From the NCBI RefSeq assembly GCF_000621565.1, contig NZ_JHXZ01000014.1:62001-126000 (forward strand): DNA of 64,000 bases, in the 5' to 3' direction. Shown here piece after piece: positions 55,909 to 64,000 of the stretch. The number at the start of each line of letters is the position of its first letter. Position 1 is the stretch's first letter. The translations under genes were made by a program, and so were the position numbers. This DNA comes from Butyrivibrio sp. LB2008. Lineage in GTDB: Bacteria > Bacillota > Clostridia > Lachnospirales > Lachnospiraceae. The notes beneath the pieces were generated by a model. The model did no database searches, was not told the DNA's origin, and saw only the letters and a list, made by a program, of their open reading frames with translations.

Positions 55909-56775
55909 ATGAATATTGTCAGCGAGAGAATAAAAAGTTGTTACAATGCGCTACCTTCATCAGAAAAGAAAGTTGCGGATTATATTCTCGAGAGGAAGGA
56001 TGATCTATTCCAGTATCCTATCAAAGATCTGGCGCGTTTGTCGGGTACTACGCAGGCTGCGTGGACACGCTTTGCACAGGCTATAGGTTATGATGGTCTG
56101 AAAGACCTCAAAAATGCATATTATACAGAGGCGAATTCGTCACTTACCGTAGCCGATAAAGGGCCTAAGATTTCATTTAAGGATGTCAATGAGTATACAT
56201 CACTTCAGTCTATTGCAGATAACATCTGTGCTACAAGCGTACAGGCTGTGCAGACAACGTACAGATTGTTCGATGCAGGCACTTTTAATGATGCTGTAGA
56301 TAAGATAATCAATGCCAAGCAGATACAGATATTTGGCGTAGGTACGGCAGGACTTGCTGCTTATGACCTTTATTGCAAGTTGCTCAGAATCCATTATAAT
56401 GTTGTATTTAACCAGGATCAGCACCTTAGCCTGATGACCGTTTCACAGATAGGACCGGCGGATGTTGCTATATTTTTTAGTGACAATGCCAGAAATAAGC
56501 AGATCATGCAGCTTTTCACAGCCGCTAAGGACGCGGGTGCGACAACTGTTGCGATAACAAAGCTTGGCAACAATGCACTCACAACCAGATGCGACTATGT
56601 TCTTTTTGCAACTTCACCTGAGATTGATAAAAAGAGTGGAATAACAAGCTCGAGATTTGCTCAGCTTTTCCTTGTAGATACTTTATATACCGCGATTGCA
56701 AATCGTGATTATGATAATATAGAGAAGTATCTTGCATTGTCGTACGAGATATTTTCAGAACCACAGTGGGAGTGA
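55909..56775 (+). CDS. MurR/RpiR-family transcriptional regulator
   Basis: A 288-aa regulator with an N-terminal RpiR helix-turn-helix (about 1-75, LPSSEKKVADYILER, then DLARLSGTTQAAWTRFAQAIGYDG) and a C-terminal SIS sugar-phosphate-binding domain (FGVGTAGLAAYDLYCKL). The start is ATG 55909, since GGAGG lies 8 bases upstream. It precedes luxS by 11 bases, so a sugar-phosphate signal may be tied to the methyl-cycle genes, or it acts elsewhere. Confidence 0.88.
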   Translation: MNIVSERIKSCYNALPSSEKKVADYILERKDDLFQYPIKDLARLSGTTQAAWTRFAQAIGYDGLKDLKNAYYTEANSSLTVADKGPKISFKDVNEYTSLQSIADNICATSVQAVQTTYRLFDAGTFNDAVDKIINAKQIQIFGVGTAGLAAYDLYCKLLRIHYNVVFNQDQHLSLMTVSQIGPADVAIFFSDNARNKQIMQLFTAAKDAGATTVAITKLGNNALTTRCDYVLFATSPEIDKKSGITSSRFAQLFLVDTLYTAIANRDYDNIEKYLALSYEIFSEPQWE

Positions 56776-56786
56776 GGAGAGAAAGA

Positions 56787-57266
56787 ATGGAAAAAATAGC
56801 TAGTTTTACAGTCAATCACCTTGATCTTGAGCCGGGTATATACGTTTCAAGAAAAGACAAGGTTGGGCAGGAGACATTAACAACATTTGATCTTAGAATG
56901 ACGGCCCCAAATAAAGAGCCTGTTATGAACACAGCAGAGATTCATACAATGGAGCATCTGGGAGCAACATTTTTAAGAAACGATCCGGAGTACAAAGATA
57001 AGACAATATACTTTGGACCTATGGGATGCAGAACAGGTTTTTATATTATTCTCGCAGGAGATCTGGAGTCCAAAGATATCGTTCCGCTCATCACAAAAAT
57101 GTATGAGTTTATCCGTGACTTCAAGGGAGAAGTTCCGGGAGCAAGCCCGAGAGATTGCGGAAATTATCTTGATATGAATCTTGGAATGGCAAACTTCCTT
57201 GCAAAGAGATATCTTGATAACACACTTTATAACATCACGGATAAGCACCTTGTTTATCCCGAATAA
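56787..57266 (+). CDS. luxS: S-ribosylhomocysteine lyase LuxS
   Basis: A 159-aa iron/zinc enzyme that splits S-ribosylhomocysteine to homocysteine and the AI-2 precursor DPD. Metal ligands are His53 and His57 in HTMEH, with Glu56 as base, and Cys124 in RDCGNY; the catalytic Cys81 is in MGCRTGFY. The start is set at 56787, with GAGGAGAG upstream. It lies directly before mtnN, which makes its substrate. Confidence 0.96.
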   Translation: MEKIASFTVNHLDLEPGIYVSRKDKVGQETLTTFDLRMTAPNKEPVMNTAEIHTMEHLGATFLRNDPEYKDKTIYFGPMGCRTGFYIILAGDLESKDIVPLITKMYEFIRDFKGEVPGASPRDCGNYLDMNLGMANFLAKRYLDNTLYNITDKHLVYPE

Positions 57267-57290
57267 TTAAGACAGAAAGAGAACAAATAT

Positions 57291-57986
57291 ATGAAAATAG
57301 GAATTATAGGTGCCATGGAGGTTGAAGTTGCAACCTTAAAGAGCAACATGACGGTAAAGAACACCGTAAAGAAAGCTTCCATGGAGTTTTATGAAGGAAC
57401 AATAGGAAACACAGAAGTTGTTGTAGTAAGAAGCGGAATCGGTAAAGTAAACGCAGGAATCTGTGTGCAGATCCTTATCGATCTGTTCAATGTAACACAC
57501 GTGATCAACACAGGAATCGCAGGATCTCTTAATGCAGATATAAATATCGGAGATATAGTTCTTTCAACAGATGCTTGTTATCACGACGTTGATGTCACAG
57601 TATTCGGCTACAAGAAGGGTGAGATTCCCCAGATCGGCGCAGCTACATTCGAAGCAGACAAAGCGCTCAGAGAAAAGGCAAAGGCATCGATCAAAAAGGC
57701 AGCTCCCGATATCGGAGTTTTCGAAGGAAGAGTTTGCAGTGGTGATCAGTTTATCAGCAGCGCCGAAGTTAAGGATGCCATAATCAAAGAGCATGGCGGA
57801 CTTTGCACAGAGATGGAAGGCGCAGCAATCGCACAGGCAAGCTACCTTAACAACACTCCTTTCCTTATCATCAGAGCAATTTCCGATAAGGCTGACGGAG
57901 GCGCAGAAGTTGATTATCCCACATTTGAAGCAAAGGCAGCAAAAGACTGCGCAGCTATCGTAATGGAGATAATCGCAGAGCTCTAA
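57291..57986 (+). CDS. mtnN: 5'-methylthioadenosine/S-adenosylhomocysteine nucleosidase
   Basis: A 231-aa nucleosidase that removes adenine from SAH and MTA. MKIGIIGAMEVEVATL, GIAGSLNADINIGDIVLST, the VCSGDQFIS loop, CTEMEGAAIAQ with the substrate Glu and RAISDKADG with the catalytic Asp are present. With luxS it forms the two-step route from SAH to homocysteine. A strong terminator follows. Confidence 0.95.
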   Translation: MKIGIIGAMEVEVATLKSNMTVKNTVKKASMEFYEGTIGNTEVVVVRSGIGKVNAGICVQILIDLFNVTHVINTGIAGSLNADINIGDIVLSTDACYHDVDVTVFGYKKGEIPQIGAATFEADKALREKAKASIKKAAPDIGVFEGRVCSGDQFISSAEVKDAIIKEHGGLCTEMEGAAIAQASYLNNTPFLIIRAISDKADGGAEVDYPTFEAKAAKDCAAIVMEIIAEL

Positions 57987-58035
57987 GAAATTGCAGATTT
58001 AATCAGCTTTTTTGACAGCTTATAGATTAAAACAT

Positions 58036-58088
58036 AAAATGACTTGGATTTATGAGAAAATCGCTCATGATCCAAGTCATTTTTTTTT
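58036..58088 (+). terminator. Terminator after mtnN
   Basis: A stem of about 18 bp, AATGACTTGGAT-ATGAG with CTCAT-ATCCAAGTCATT, followed by T8. Confidence 0.93.
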
Positions 58089-58176
58089 GTAATCGCTTGA
58101 TTAGAAAAAATATCTTTGATAAACTTTAGACGAATGGCGAAACCCAATTTCACGCGCCAAACAGGAGGATTTTATA

Positions 58177-59757
58177 ATGGTTAGTTGGAACAATCTTGAT
58201 ACAATTAAATCCTATAACGATCTTGAAGGTATCAAACACGTTAATTTAGTTGAAGCTATGTCAGGGGAAAGCGGAGCTAAGAGAGTAAAAGAGTATTCAG
58301 TGCCTATGGCAGCCGGCCTTGCATACAACTACGCAGCCAAGGAAGTTGATGATGATATTATCAATGCTCTTGATGCGCTTGCAAAAGAGACACAGCTTAT
58401 CGAGAAGTTTGAGGCGCTTTATAACGGTGAAGTTATTAACACCGGGGAAAAGAGAATGGTTCTCCACCAGCTTACAAGGGGACAGCTTGGAAACAAGGTA
58501 GAAGCTGACGGAGTTGATAAAAGAGAATTCTATGTAAAAGAACAGAAGAGAATCGCAGATTTTGCAAATAAAGTTCACTCAGGTGAGATTGCAAACGCAA
58601 AGGGCGAGAAGTTCACAACTGTTGTACAGATTGGTATCGGCGGAAGTGATCTTGGTCCTCGCGCTATGTATCTTGCACTTGAGAACTGGGCACACAGAAC
58701 AGGCAACTTCAAGATGGAAGCAAAATTCATCAGTAACGTTGATCCTGATGATGCATCTGCAGTACTTAACAGCATTGATGTTGCTCATTCAATCTTTATC
58801 CTGGTTTCAAAATCAGGAACAACACTTGAAACACTTACAAACGAGTCATTCGTTACAGATGCGCTAGGGAAGGCAGGACTTGATCCATCCAAGCACATGA
58901 TCGCAGTTACATCAGAGACATCTCCTCTTGCAAAGAGTGAGAACTACCTTGAAGCATTCTTCATGGATGACTTCATCGGCGGACGTTACTCTTCAACATC
59001 AGGCGTTGGCGGAGCAGTTCTTTCACTTGCTTTCGGACCTGACGTATTCGCACAGTTCCTTGACGGTGCTGCAGAAGAAGACAAGCTTTCAGCAAATGCA
59101 GACCTTAAGAAAAACCCTGCAATGCTCGATGCACTTATCGGAGTTTATGAGCGCAACGTACTTGGTTACTCAAGCACAGCGGTTCTTCCTTACTCACAGG
59201 GACTTAGCCGTTTCCCCGCTCATCTTCAGCAGCTTGACATGGAGTCAAACGGAAAGAGCGTAAACCGTTTCGGTGAGCCTATTAACTATGTAACAGGCCC
59301 TATCATCTTCGGTGAACCCGGAACAAACGGACAGCATTCATTCTACCAGCTCCTTCACCAGGGAACAGATATCATTCCTCTTCAGTTCATCGGCTTCAAG
59401 AACAGCCAGCTTCAGAATGATGTTGATATCCAGGGAAGCTCAAGCCAGCAGAAACTCTGCGCTAACGTAGCAGCTCAGATCGTTGCATTTGCATGTGGCA
59501 AAAAAGATGAGAACCTTAACAAGAACTTCAAGGGCGGACGTCCTTCAAGTATCATCATCGGTGATGAGCTAAATCCTAAGTCACTCGGTGCACTCCTTGC
59601 TCACTTTGAGAACAAGGTTATGTTCCAGGGATTTGTATGGAACATCAACAGCTTCGATCAGGAAGGTGTTCAGCTTGGTAAGGTACTTGCAAAGAGAGTT
59701 CTTGCACACGAGACAGAAGGCGCTCTTACTGAGTATGCAAAGCTTTTGAACATTTGA
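58177..59757 (+). CDS. pgi: Glucose-6-phosphate isomerase
   Basis: A 526-aa glycolytic enzyme that interconverts glucose 6-phosphate and fructose 6-phosphate. IGIGGSDLGPRAM, VSKSGTTLET (phosphate-binding Ser/Thr), the GGRYSSTSGVGGAV block and NGQHSFYQLLHQG with the conserved His are seen. CAGGAGG lies upstream of ATG. Codon use is strongly biased, as expected for a highly expressed gene. Confidence 0.96.
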   Translation: MVSWNNLDTIKSYNDLEGIKHVNLVEAMSGESGAKRVKEYSVPMAAGLAYNYAAKEVDDDIINALDALAKETQLIEKFEALYNGEVINTGEKRMVLHQLTRGQLGNKVEADGVDKREFYVKEQKRIADFANKVHSGEIANAKGEKFTTVVQIGIGGSDLGPRAMYLALENWAHRTGNFKMEAKFISNVDPDDASAVLNSIDVAHSIFILVSKSGTTLETLTNESFVTDALGKAGLDPSKHMIAVTSETSPLAKSENYLEAFFMDDFIGGRYSSTSGVGGAVLSLAFGPDVFAQFLDGAAEEDKLSANADLKKNPAMLDALIGVYERNVLGYSSTAVLPYSQGLSRFPAHLQQLDMESNGKSVNRFGEPINYVTGPIIFGEPGTNGQHSFYQLLHQGTDIIPLQFIGFKNSQLQNDVDIQGSSSQQKLCANVAAQIVAFACGKKDENLNKNFKGGRPSSIIIGDELNPKSLGALLAHFENKVMFQGFVWNINSFDQEGVQLGKVLAKRVLAHETEGALTEYAKLLNI

Positions 59758-59805
59758 TCATTGACATGATGAATTAATCTGCTTACAATAGCAGTAACTT
59801 AATAA

Positions 59806-59912
59806 GATCTTCAGGGCAGGGTGTAAGTCCCTACCGGTGGTATAGCCCACGAGCCGCAAGGCAGAATCGGTGTGATTCCGATGCCGACAGTATAGTCTGG
59901 ATGGAAGAAGAT
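59806..59912 (+). promoter_or_regulatory. FMN riboswitch (RFN element)
   Basis: All conserved blocks of the FMN aptamer are present in order: GATCTTCAGGGCAGGGTG, CCCTACCGGTGG, TAGCCCACGAGC, the GGCAGAATCGGTG block, CCGATGCCGACAGTATAGTC and GGATGGAAGAAGAT. It lies upstream of ribD and controls riboflavin synthesis genes. Confidence 0.97.
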
Positions 59913-60020
59913 GAGCAGAGCACTTAGCGAGGTATTGATAAGCTTAGTGCGAGTCATGGGGATGTACTTAATGAGTTTTTTTTGAATTTAGTACATATCA
60001 CATACAGCAGAGGACCACAA
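59913..60020 (+). promoter_or_regulatory. Expression platform of the FMN riboswitch
   Basis: Downstream of the aptamer lie a hairpin GCACTtAGC / GCTtAGTGC (59919-59950) and T8 at 59976-59983, then the ribD ribosome site GAGGA. The T tract suggests transcription termination, but the terminator stem is not clear-cut by eye. Confidence 0.5.
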
Positions 60021-61124
60021 ATGAACGACGAATTATACATGCAAAGAGCCATAGAGCTTGCAAAAAAGGGCACCGGTTTTGTTAATCCCAACCCACTTGT
60101 AGGTGCCGTAATAGTAAAAGATGACATCATCATCGGCGAAGGTTATCACGAAAAATACGGAGAACTTCACGCAGAGCGAAATGCGCTTAAGAACTGTAGC
60201 GAGTCTCCCGAAGGTGCGACTATATATGTGACACTTGAGCCATGTTGCCATCACGGAAAGACACCGCCTTGCACCGAGGCAATCATAGAAAAAGGCATAA
60301 AGAGAGTTGTTGTAGGAGCACTTGATGTGAATCCTCTTGTTGCCGGAAAAGGAGTACAGATACTTCGTAATCACGGAATAGAAGTTGTAACGGGAGTTCT
60401 TGCAGACGAGTGCACAGCATTAAACAAAGTCTTTAATAAATATATTTTGAAAAAGCGCCCTTACGTGATCATGAAATACGCCATGACAGCGGATGGAAAG
60501 ATTGCGACGGACACAGGCAAATCAAAGTGGATAACCTGCGAAGAATCAAGGAAAGAAGTACATGTCTTGAGAAACAGACTTATGGGAATAATGGTCGGAG
60601 TATCTACCGTTATTGCCGACGATCCGATGCTAAACTGCCGTCTTGATACGCCGCACAGAGATCCCGTCAGGATAATTTGCGACACGAACCTTCGGACACC
60701 GCTTGATTCAAAGGTTGTCCGGACAGCAGATACAAATAAGACAATAATAGCTACCGCTTCAGAAGATAAAGAGAAACTTTCCCAATATGAACAAAAAGGC
60801 TGCAAGATAGTAAATGTTCCGAGAAACTCTGAGGGAATAGATTTAAAAATCCTGATGGAAAAGCTTGGAGAACTCGGAATTGACGGAATACTTCTTGAAG
60901 GCGGCGGAACACTTAATAACAGTGCGCTTAGAGCACACATAGTTGATGAAGTGCATACATATATGGCGCCAAAGATATTTGGAGGAATGGGAAAAAGCCC
61001 TGTAACAGGCATTTTAATAGATGAGCCGGATGAAGCTATAGAACTTAATGTCACCGATATCTCCCGAATCGGAGATGATCTGCTTATAGAAAGCGAGGTT
61101 AAGTATAAATGTTCACAGGAATAG
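60021..61124 (+). CDS. ribD: Bifunctional pyrimidine deaminase/reductase RibD
   Basis: A 367-aa enzyme for steps 2-3 of riboflavin synthesis. The deaminase half has Zn ligands His50 in ELHAERNAL and Cys75/Cys84 in PCCHHGKTPPCTEA; the reductase half starts near RPYVIMKYAMTADGKIAT and has GILLEGGGTLNNSAL. The start is set at 60021, with GAGGA upstream. It overlaps ribE by 16 bases. Confidence 0.96.
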   Translation: MNDELYMQRAIELAKKGTGFVNPNPLVGAVIVKDDIIIGEGYHEKYGELHAERNALKNCSESPEGATIYVTLEPCCHHGKTPPCTEAIIEKGIKRVVVGALDVNPLVAGKGVQILRNHGIEVVTGVLADECTALNKVFNKYILKKRPYVIMKYAMTADGKIATDTGKSKWITCEESRKEVHVLRNRLMGIMVGVSTVIADDPMLNCRLDTPHRDPVRIICDTNLRTPLDSKVVRTADTNKTIIATASEDKEKLSQYEQKGCKIVNVPRNSEGIDLKILMEKLGELGIDGILLEGGGTLNNSALRAHIVDEVHTYMAPKIFGGMGKSPVTGILIDEPDEAIELNVTDISRIGDDLLIESEVKYKCSQE

Positions 61125-61747
61125 TTGAGGAAATGGGAACAGTCAAGAGCATCTCAAAAGGCGCCAAGGAAAGCACCTTGTGCATATCCTGCAAAAAAGT
61201 CTTAGAGGATGTAAAGATAGGCGATAGCATTGCAGTAAACGGCATCTGTCTTACAGTTGTGACTTTTTCAGACAGCTTTTTTACCTGCGATGTAATGAAT
61301 GAAACATTCTCAAGATCGAGCCTTATGAATCTAGGAAACAAAATCCCTGTTAATCTCGAGAGAGCCATGAGTGCTCAAGGGAGATTTGGCGGACACATGG
61401 TTTCAGGACACATAGACGGAACGGGTAAGATAGCTTCGATAAAAAATGACGGAAATGCTGTTTGGTTCGAGATAAAGGCATCTGCCGGCATTATTGACGG
61501 AATTGTTGAAAAAGGCTCGATAGCAATAGACGGCATAAGCCTCACGGTTGCAAAGCTTAGCACTTCATCTTTCAGCGTTTCCATAATTCCGCACACATTA
61601 AAAGAAACAGTCCTTGGTGTGAGGAAAGTAGGAGATGAAGTAAATCTTGAAACTGACATCATAGGTAAGTACGTAAAAAAATATTGCGAAAAGAACGATC
61701 GCGAAAGTATCACAAAGGAATTTCTAATGCAGAAGGGGTTCTGTTAA
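61109..61747 (+). CDS. ribE: Riboflavin synthase alpha chain
   Basis: A 212-aa enzyme with two homologous lumazine-binding barrels, starting MFTGIVEEMG and with GGHMVSGHIDGTG at the half-repeat junction. It dismutates two 6,7-dimethyl-8-ribityllumazine molecules to riboflavin. It overlaps the end of ribD by 16 bases, indicating coupled translation. Confidence 0.95.
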   Translation: MFTGIVEEMGTVKSISKGAKESTLCISCKKVLEDVKIGDSIAVNGICLTVVTFSDSFFTCDVMNETFSRSSLMNLGNKIPVNLERAMSAQGRFGGHMVSGHIDGTGKIASIKNDGNAVWFEIKASAGIIDGIVEKGSIAIDGISLTVAKLSTSSFSVSIIPHTLKETVLGVRKVGDEVNLETDIIGKYVKKYCEKNDRESITKEFLMQKGFC

Positions 61748-61762
61748 GGAGGATAATAGGAA

Positions 61763-62959
61763 ATGGATAAGCAACTTTTAGAAAAAGCTCTTTCAGATCT
61801 GAGAGAAGGAAAGCTCATCGTAGTTGCAGATGATGAGAAAAGAGAGAATGAAGGGGATCTTATATGTGCATCTGAGAACGTGACCGGAGAAGTCGTAAAC
61901 TTTATGGCTAAGTACGGACGCGGCCTCATCTGCATGCCGATCAGCGAAGAAATTGCAAACAGGCTCTGCCTTAATCCCATGGTCAATCACAACACAGATA
62001 ACCATGAGACGGCATTTACTGTTTCAATCGATCACAAGGACACAACTACGGGAATATCTGCCGATGAAAGAGCGATGACAGCAAGGATGTGTGCGTCGGA
62101 TGAGTGTAATCCGTATGACTTAAGAAGGCCGGGACATCTTTTTCCCCTTGTTGCCAAGAGCGGCGGTGTTATAGAGAGACAGGGGCATACAGAAGCAACT
62201 GTAGATCTTCTTAAACTTGCGGGGCTCAAAGAGTGCGGCCTTTGCTGTGAGATCATGAAAGAAGACGGCTCAATGATGCGTGAGGAGGACCTTAAGAATT
62301 TTGCAAAAGAGCATGACCTTACGTACATAACGGTCGCTGATATCGCTGAGTACAGAAAAATCTACGACAACCTTGTAGAGTGTGTTTCAATCGCAAATAT
62401 GCCGACTAAATACGGTAAGTTCAAGGCGCATTGCTATATCAACAAGATAAACGGTGAGCATCATGTTGCACTTGTTATGGGAGATATCTCAGACGGAGAA
62501 GATGTTCTTTGCAGAGTGCATTCCGAGTGCCTCACAGGAGATGTGTTCGGTTCAATGCGCTGCGACTGTGGACAGCAGCTTGATAAGGCGATGAAGATGA
62601 TCGCTGAAGAGGGACGTGGAGTTCTTTTGTACATGCGTCAGGAAGGACGTGGTATAGGACTTGTGAACAAGCTCAAAGCCTATAAATTGCAGGACGAAGG
62701 AGCAGATACCCTTGATGCAAACCTTGCTCTGGGCTTCCCCGGAGATATGCGCGAATACTACACAGGAGCGCAGATACTTAGAGACCTTGGAATTAAGTCG
62801 CTGGATCTTTTGACCAATAATCCCGATAAGGTTTATCAGCTTGAGGACTACGGTATGAAGATAGCAAAGCGCGTTTCGATAGAGATAGAGGCGAATCCGT
62901 TCGATAAGTTCTATCTTCAGACCAAGAAGATCCGCATGGGACATATCCTGAAGGTATGA
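61763..62959 (+). CDS. ribBA: Bifunctional DHBP synthase / GTP cyclohydrolase II RibBA
   Basis: A 398-aa fusion. The N-terminal DHBP synthase (about 1-200) has [12 protein letters not shown] and [11 protein letters not shown], with the usual metal and substrate residues. The C-terminal GTP cyclohydrolase II (about 205-398) has Zn-binding [18 protein letters not shown] and RQEGRGIGL. It supplies both building blocks for lumazine. GGAGG is upstream. Confidence 0.96.
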   Translation: MDKQLLEKALSDLREGKLIVVADDEKRENEGDLICASENVTGEVVNFMAKYGRGLICMPISEEIANRLCLNPMVNHNTDNHETAFTVSIDHKDTTTGISADERAMTARMCASDECNPYDLRRPGHLFPLVAKSGGVIERQGHTEATVDLLKLAGLKECGLCCEIMKEDGSMMREEDLKNFAKEHDLTYITVADIAEYRKIYDNLVECVSIANMPTKYGKFKAHCYINKINGEHHVALVMGDISDGEDVLCRVHSECLTGDVFGSMRCDCGQQLDKAMKMIAEEGRGVLLYMRQEGRGIGLVNKLKAYKLQDEGADTLDANLALGFPGDMREYYTGAQILRDLGIKSLDLLTNNPDKVYQLEDYGMKIAKRVSIEIEANPFDKFYLQTKKIRMGHILKV

Positions 62960-63014
62960 CGATTGCGAAAATATCAATCAAATAGGGATTTTATTAGATG
63001 GGACCACAATGAAC

Positions 63015-63061
63015 TCAGGGACTAACATGGTTTTGGCAATTGATAGAGTTTAGTCCCTGAT
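63015..63061 (+). other. Long hairpin between ribBA and ribH
   Basis: TCAGGGACTAA pairs perfectly with TTAGTCCCTGA (11 bp) across a ~25-base loop. No T run follows. It lies inside the rib operon, 45 bases before ribH, and could be a processing or stability element. Confidence 0.5.
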
Positions 63062-63107
63062 ATCATTTAAATACAAGAACATAAATAATGTTAAGGAGAA
63101 AAAATAT

Positions 63108-63572
63108 ATGAGAGTTTTTGAAGGAAATCTGGTATCGGAAAAGATTAAAGTAGGAATTGTAGTTGCAAGATTCAATGAGTTCATCACATCCAAGCTCCTC
63201 GGCGGTGCCGTAGATGCGCTCAAAAGAGAGAACGTAAACGATGATGATATCGATGTTGCCTGGGTTCCCGGTGCATTCGAGATTCCTCTTATCGCTGACA
63301 AGATGGCAAAGAGCGGCAAGTACGACGCAGTTATCTGTCTCGGCGCCGTTATCAGAGGATCGACATCTCACTATGACTACGTTTGCGCCGAAGTATCAAA
63401 GGGTGTTGCTCAGGTCAGCTTAAACAGCGGCATTCCTGTCATGTTCGGTGTCCTCACAACAGACAATATTGAACAGGCAATCGAGAGAGCCGGCACAAAA
63501 GCAGGAAACAAAGGCTTTGAATGTGCACAGGGCGCTATTGAGATGGCTAATCTTATCAGAAATTTGGGGTAA
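63108..63572 (+). CDS. ribH: 6,7-dimethyl-8-ribityllumazine synthase
   Basis: A 154-aa enzyme forming the icosahedral lumazine synthase. [39 protein letters not shown] with the catalytic His, and [16 protein letters not shown] are its landmarks. AAGGAG lies upstream. It is the last gene of the rib operon and a terminator follows. Confidence 0.96.
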   Translation: MRVFEGNLVSEKIKVGIVVARFNEFITSKLLGGAVDALKRENVNDDDIDVAWVPGAFEIPLIADKMAKSGKYDAVICLGAVIRGSTSHYDYVCAEVSKGVAQVSLNSGIPVMFGVLTTDNIEQAIERAGTKAGNKGFECAQGAIEMANLIRNLG

Positions 63573-63587
63573 AAAGATATACGCGAG

Positions 63588-63620
63588 AAAATCCGGGATG
63601 TAAAAGTCTCGGATTTTTTT
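63588..63620 (+). terminator. Terminator after ribH
   Basis: AAATCCGgGA / TCtCGGATTT stem with T7, 15 bases after the ribH stop. Confidence 0.88.
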
Positions 63621-63629
63621 GTTTTATCA

Positions 63630-63718
63630 TATATACGTTGACGTATATAATTAATGTTGACTGCTATATACGTTAGCGTATATAATTTGGACAAGAGATA
63701 TATACGACAACGTATATA
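63630..63718. promoter_or_regulatory. Three identical palindromic operators
   Basis: TATATACG-n4-CGTATATA occurs perfectly at 63630-63649, 63665-63684 and 63699-63718, with only the 4-base centres differing (TTGA, TTAG, ACAA). Centres are 35 and 34 bp apart. They lie directly before an XRE regulator gene, most likely its own operator array. Confidence 0.85.
63657..63686 (+). promoter_or_regulatory. Promoter of the XRE regulator gene
   Basis: TTGACT (63657-63662), an 18-base spacer and TATAAT (63681-63686). The -10 is fused to the right arm of the middle operator, and the outer operators flank the promoter, so bound repressor would occlude it. Confidence 0.65.
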
Positions 63719-63738
63719 ATGAGTGCGAGGTAGAAGAT

Positions 63739-64000
63739 ATGCTTATAGACGAGTATATAAAAAATAAGAAAATTTCTTTATACAAGTTGGCAGAATTATC
63801 CGGAGTATCATATCCGACAGTATATAATTTGGTGAATGGCAAATCTGATATAAATAATTGTGCCTTGGGTAAAGTTTTGCCAATAGCAAAAGCGTTGGAT
63901 CTGTCAGTGGAAGATTTGGTCTTTTTATGCAATCAGAAATATACATTCACATTATTTAAGAGTGAACAATGCCATTTGGTGAATCGTATGGGCCAGGTCG
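63739..64000 (+). CDS. XRE-family helix-turn-helix regulator (3' end outside window)
   Basis: At least 87 codons are open to the window edge. Residues about 10-65 form a Cro/CI-type helix-turn-helix: ISLYKLAELSGVSYPTVYNLVNGK, then ALGKVLPIAKALDLSVEDL. The following FKSEQCHLVNRMG resembles the tail of small antitoxin-like XRE proteins of clostridia. It lacks a strong ribosome site (GAGG 10 bases upstream). Three palindromes before it suggest autoregulation. A toxin or other partner may lie beyond the window. Confidence 0.75.
   Translation, partial: MLIDEYIKNKKISLYKLAELSGVSYPTVYNLVNGKSDINNCALGKVLPIAKALDLSVEDLVFLCNQKYTFTLFKSEQCHLVNRMGQV

Overview
The window spans the chromosomal replication origin of a low-GC Gram-positive anaerobe, most likely a Lachnospiraceae member (Butyrivibrio/Roseburia-like). 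The reasons are an AT-rich genome with AGA/AGG as main Arg codons, strong AGGAGG-type ribosome sites, the order rpmH-rnpA-yidD-yidC-jag-mnmE-mnmG-rsmG-parA-parB / dnaA-dnaN-yaaA-recF-gyrB-gyrA, and clostridial families (DUF3881, DUF4446, membrane-anchored clostripain, DacF-type carboxypeptidase). The family placement is inference from gene content.

Layout. 1-8 kb: trmB-trxA and a repeat-rich SH3 membrane protein face a DD-carboxypeptidase/DUF4015 fusion; then a DEDDh exonuclease, YlmH and a NUDIX hydrolase. 8-14 kb: anchored clostripain, a MIF-like protein, and a small protein coupled to the CstA transporter. 13.8-18.4 kb is the most unusual part: a broken HAD gene, an acyltransferase coupled to a PBECR4-type nuclease whose leader has the layout of a type III toxin-antitoxin system (promoter, two ~53-nt structured RNA repeats, terminator, nuclease), and argS behind a leader peptide rich in Arg codons with a terminator and a possible antiterminator (ribosome-mediated attenuation). 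18.4-22.3 kb: an ArsR-regulated ABC-2 exporter with a palindromic operator at its promoter, then tRNA-Arg(CCT) beside nested palindromes. 22.3-34.9 kb, all on the minus strand: deoD, DUF3881, serS, DUF4446, parB, parA, two perfect parS sites, rsmG, mnmG, mnmE, jag, yidC, yidD, rnpA, rpmH. About 34.94-35.4 kb is oriC with DnaA boxes.

35.4-64 kb, almost all on the plus strand: dnaA-dnaN-yaaA-recF-gyrB-gyrA, a cytosolic diguanylate cyclase, exonuclease III, an AEC transporter, a minus-strand alpha/beta hydrolase, a GH51 arabinofuranosidase, an MBOAT/SGNH pair probably for polysaccharide O-acylation, murG, an EAL phosphodiesterase, an RpiR-luxS-mtnN group for the activated methyl cycle, pgi, an FMN riboswitch with ribD-ribE-ribBA-ribH, and a truncated XRE regulator behind three identical palindromic operators.

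Genes on both sides of oriC point away from it, so replication and transcription are co-directional. Several starts are TTG or GTG. Two genes (28 and 3143) have a promoter placed so that transcription would begin at or next to the start codon, suggesting leaderless mRNAs. No rRNA, CRISPR array, insertion sequence or prophage was seen.
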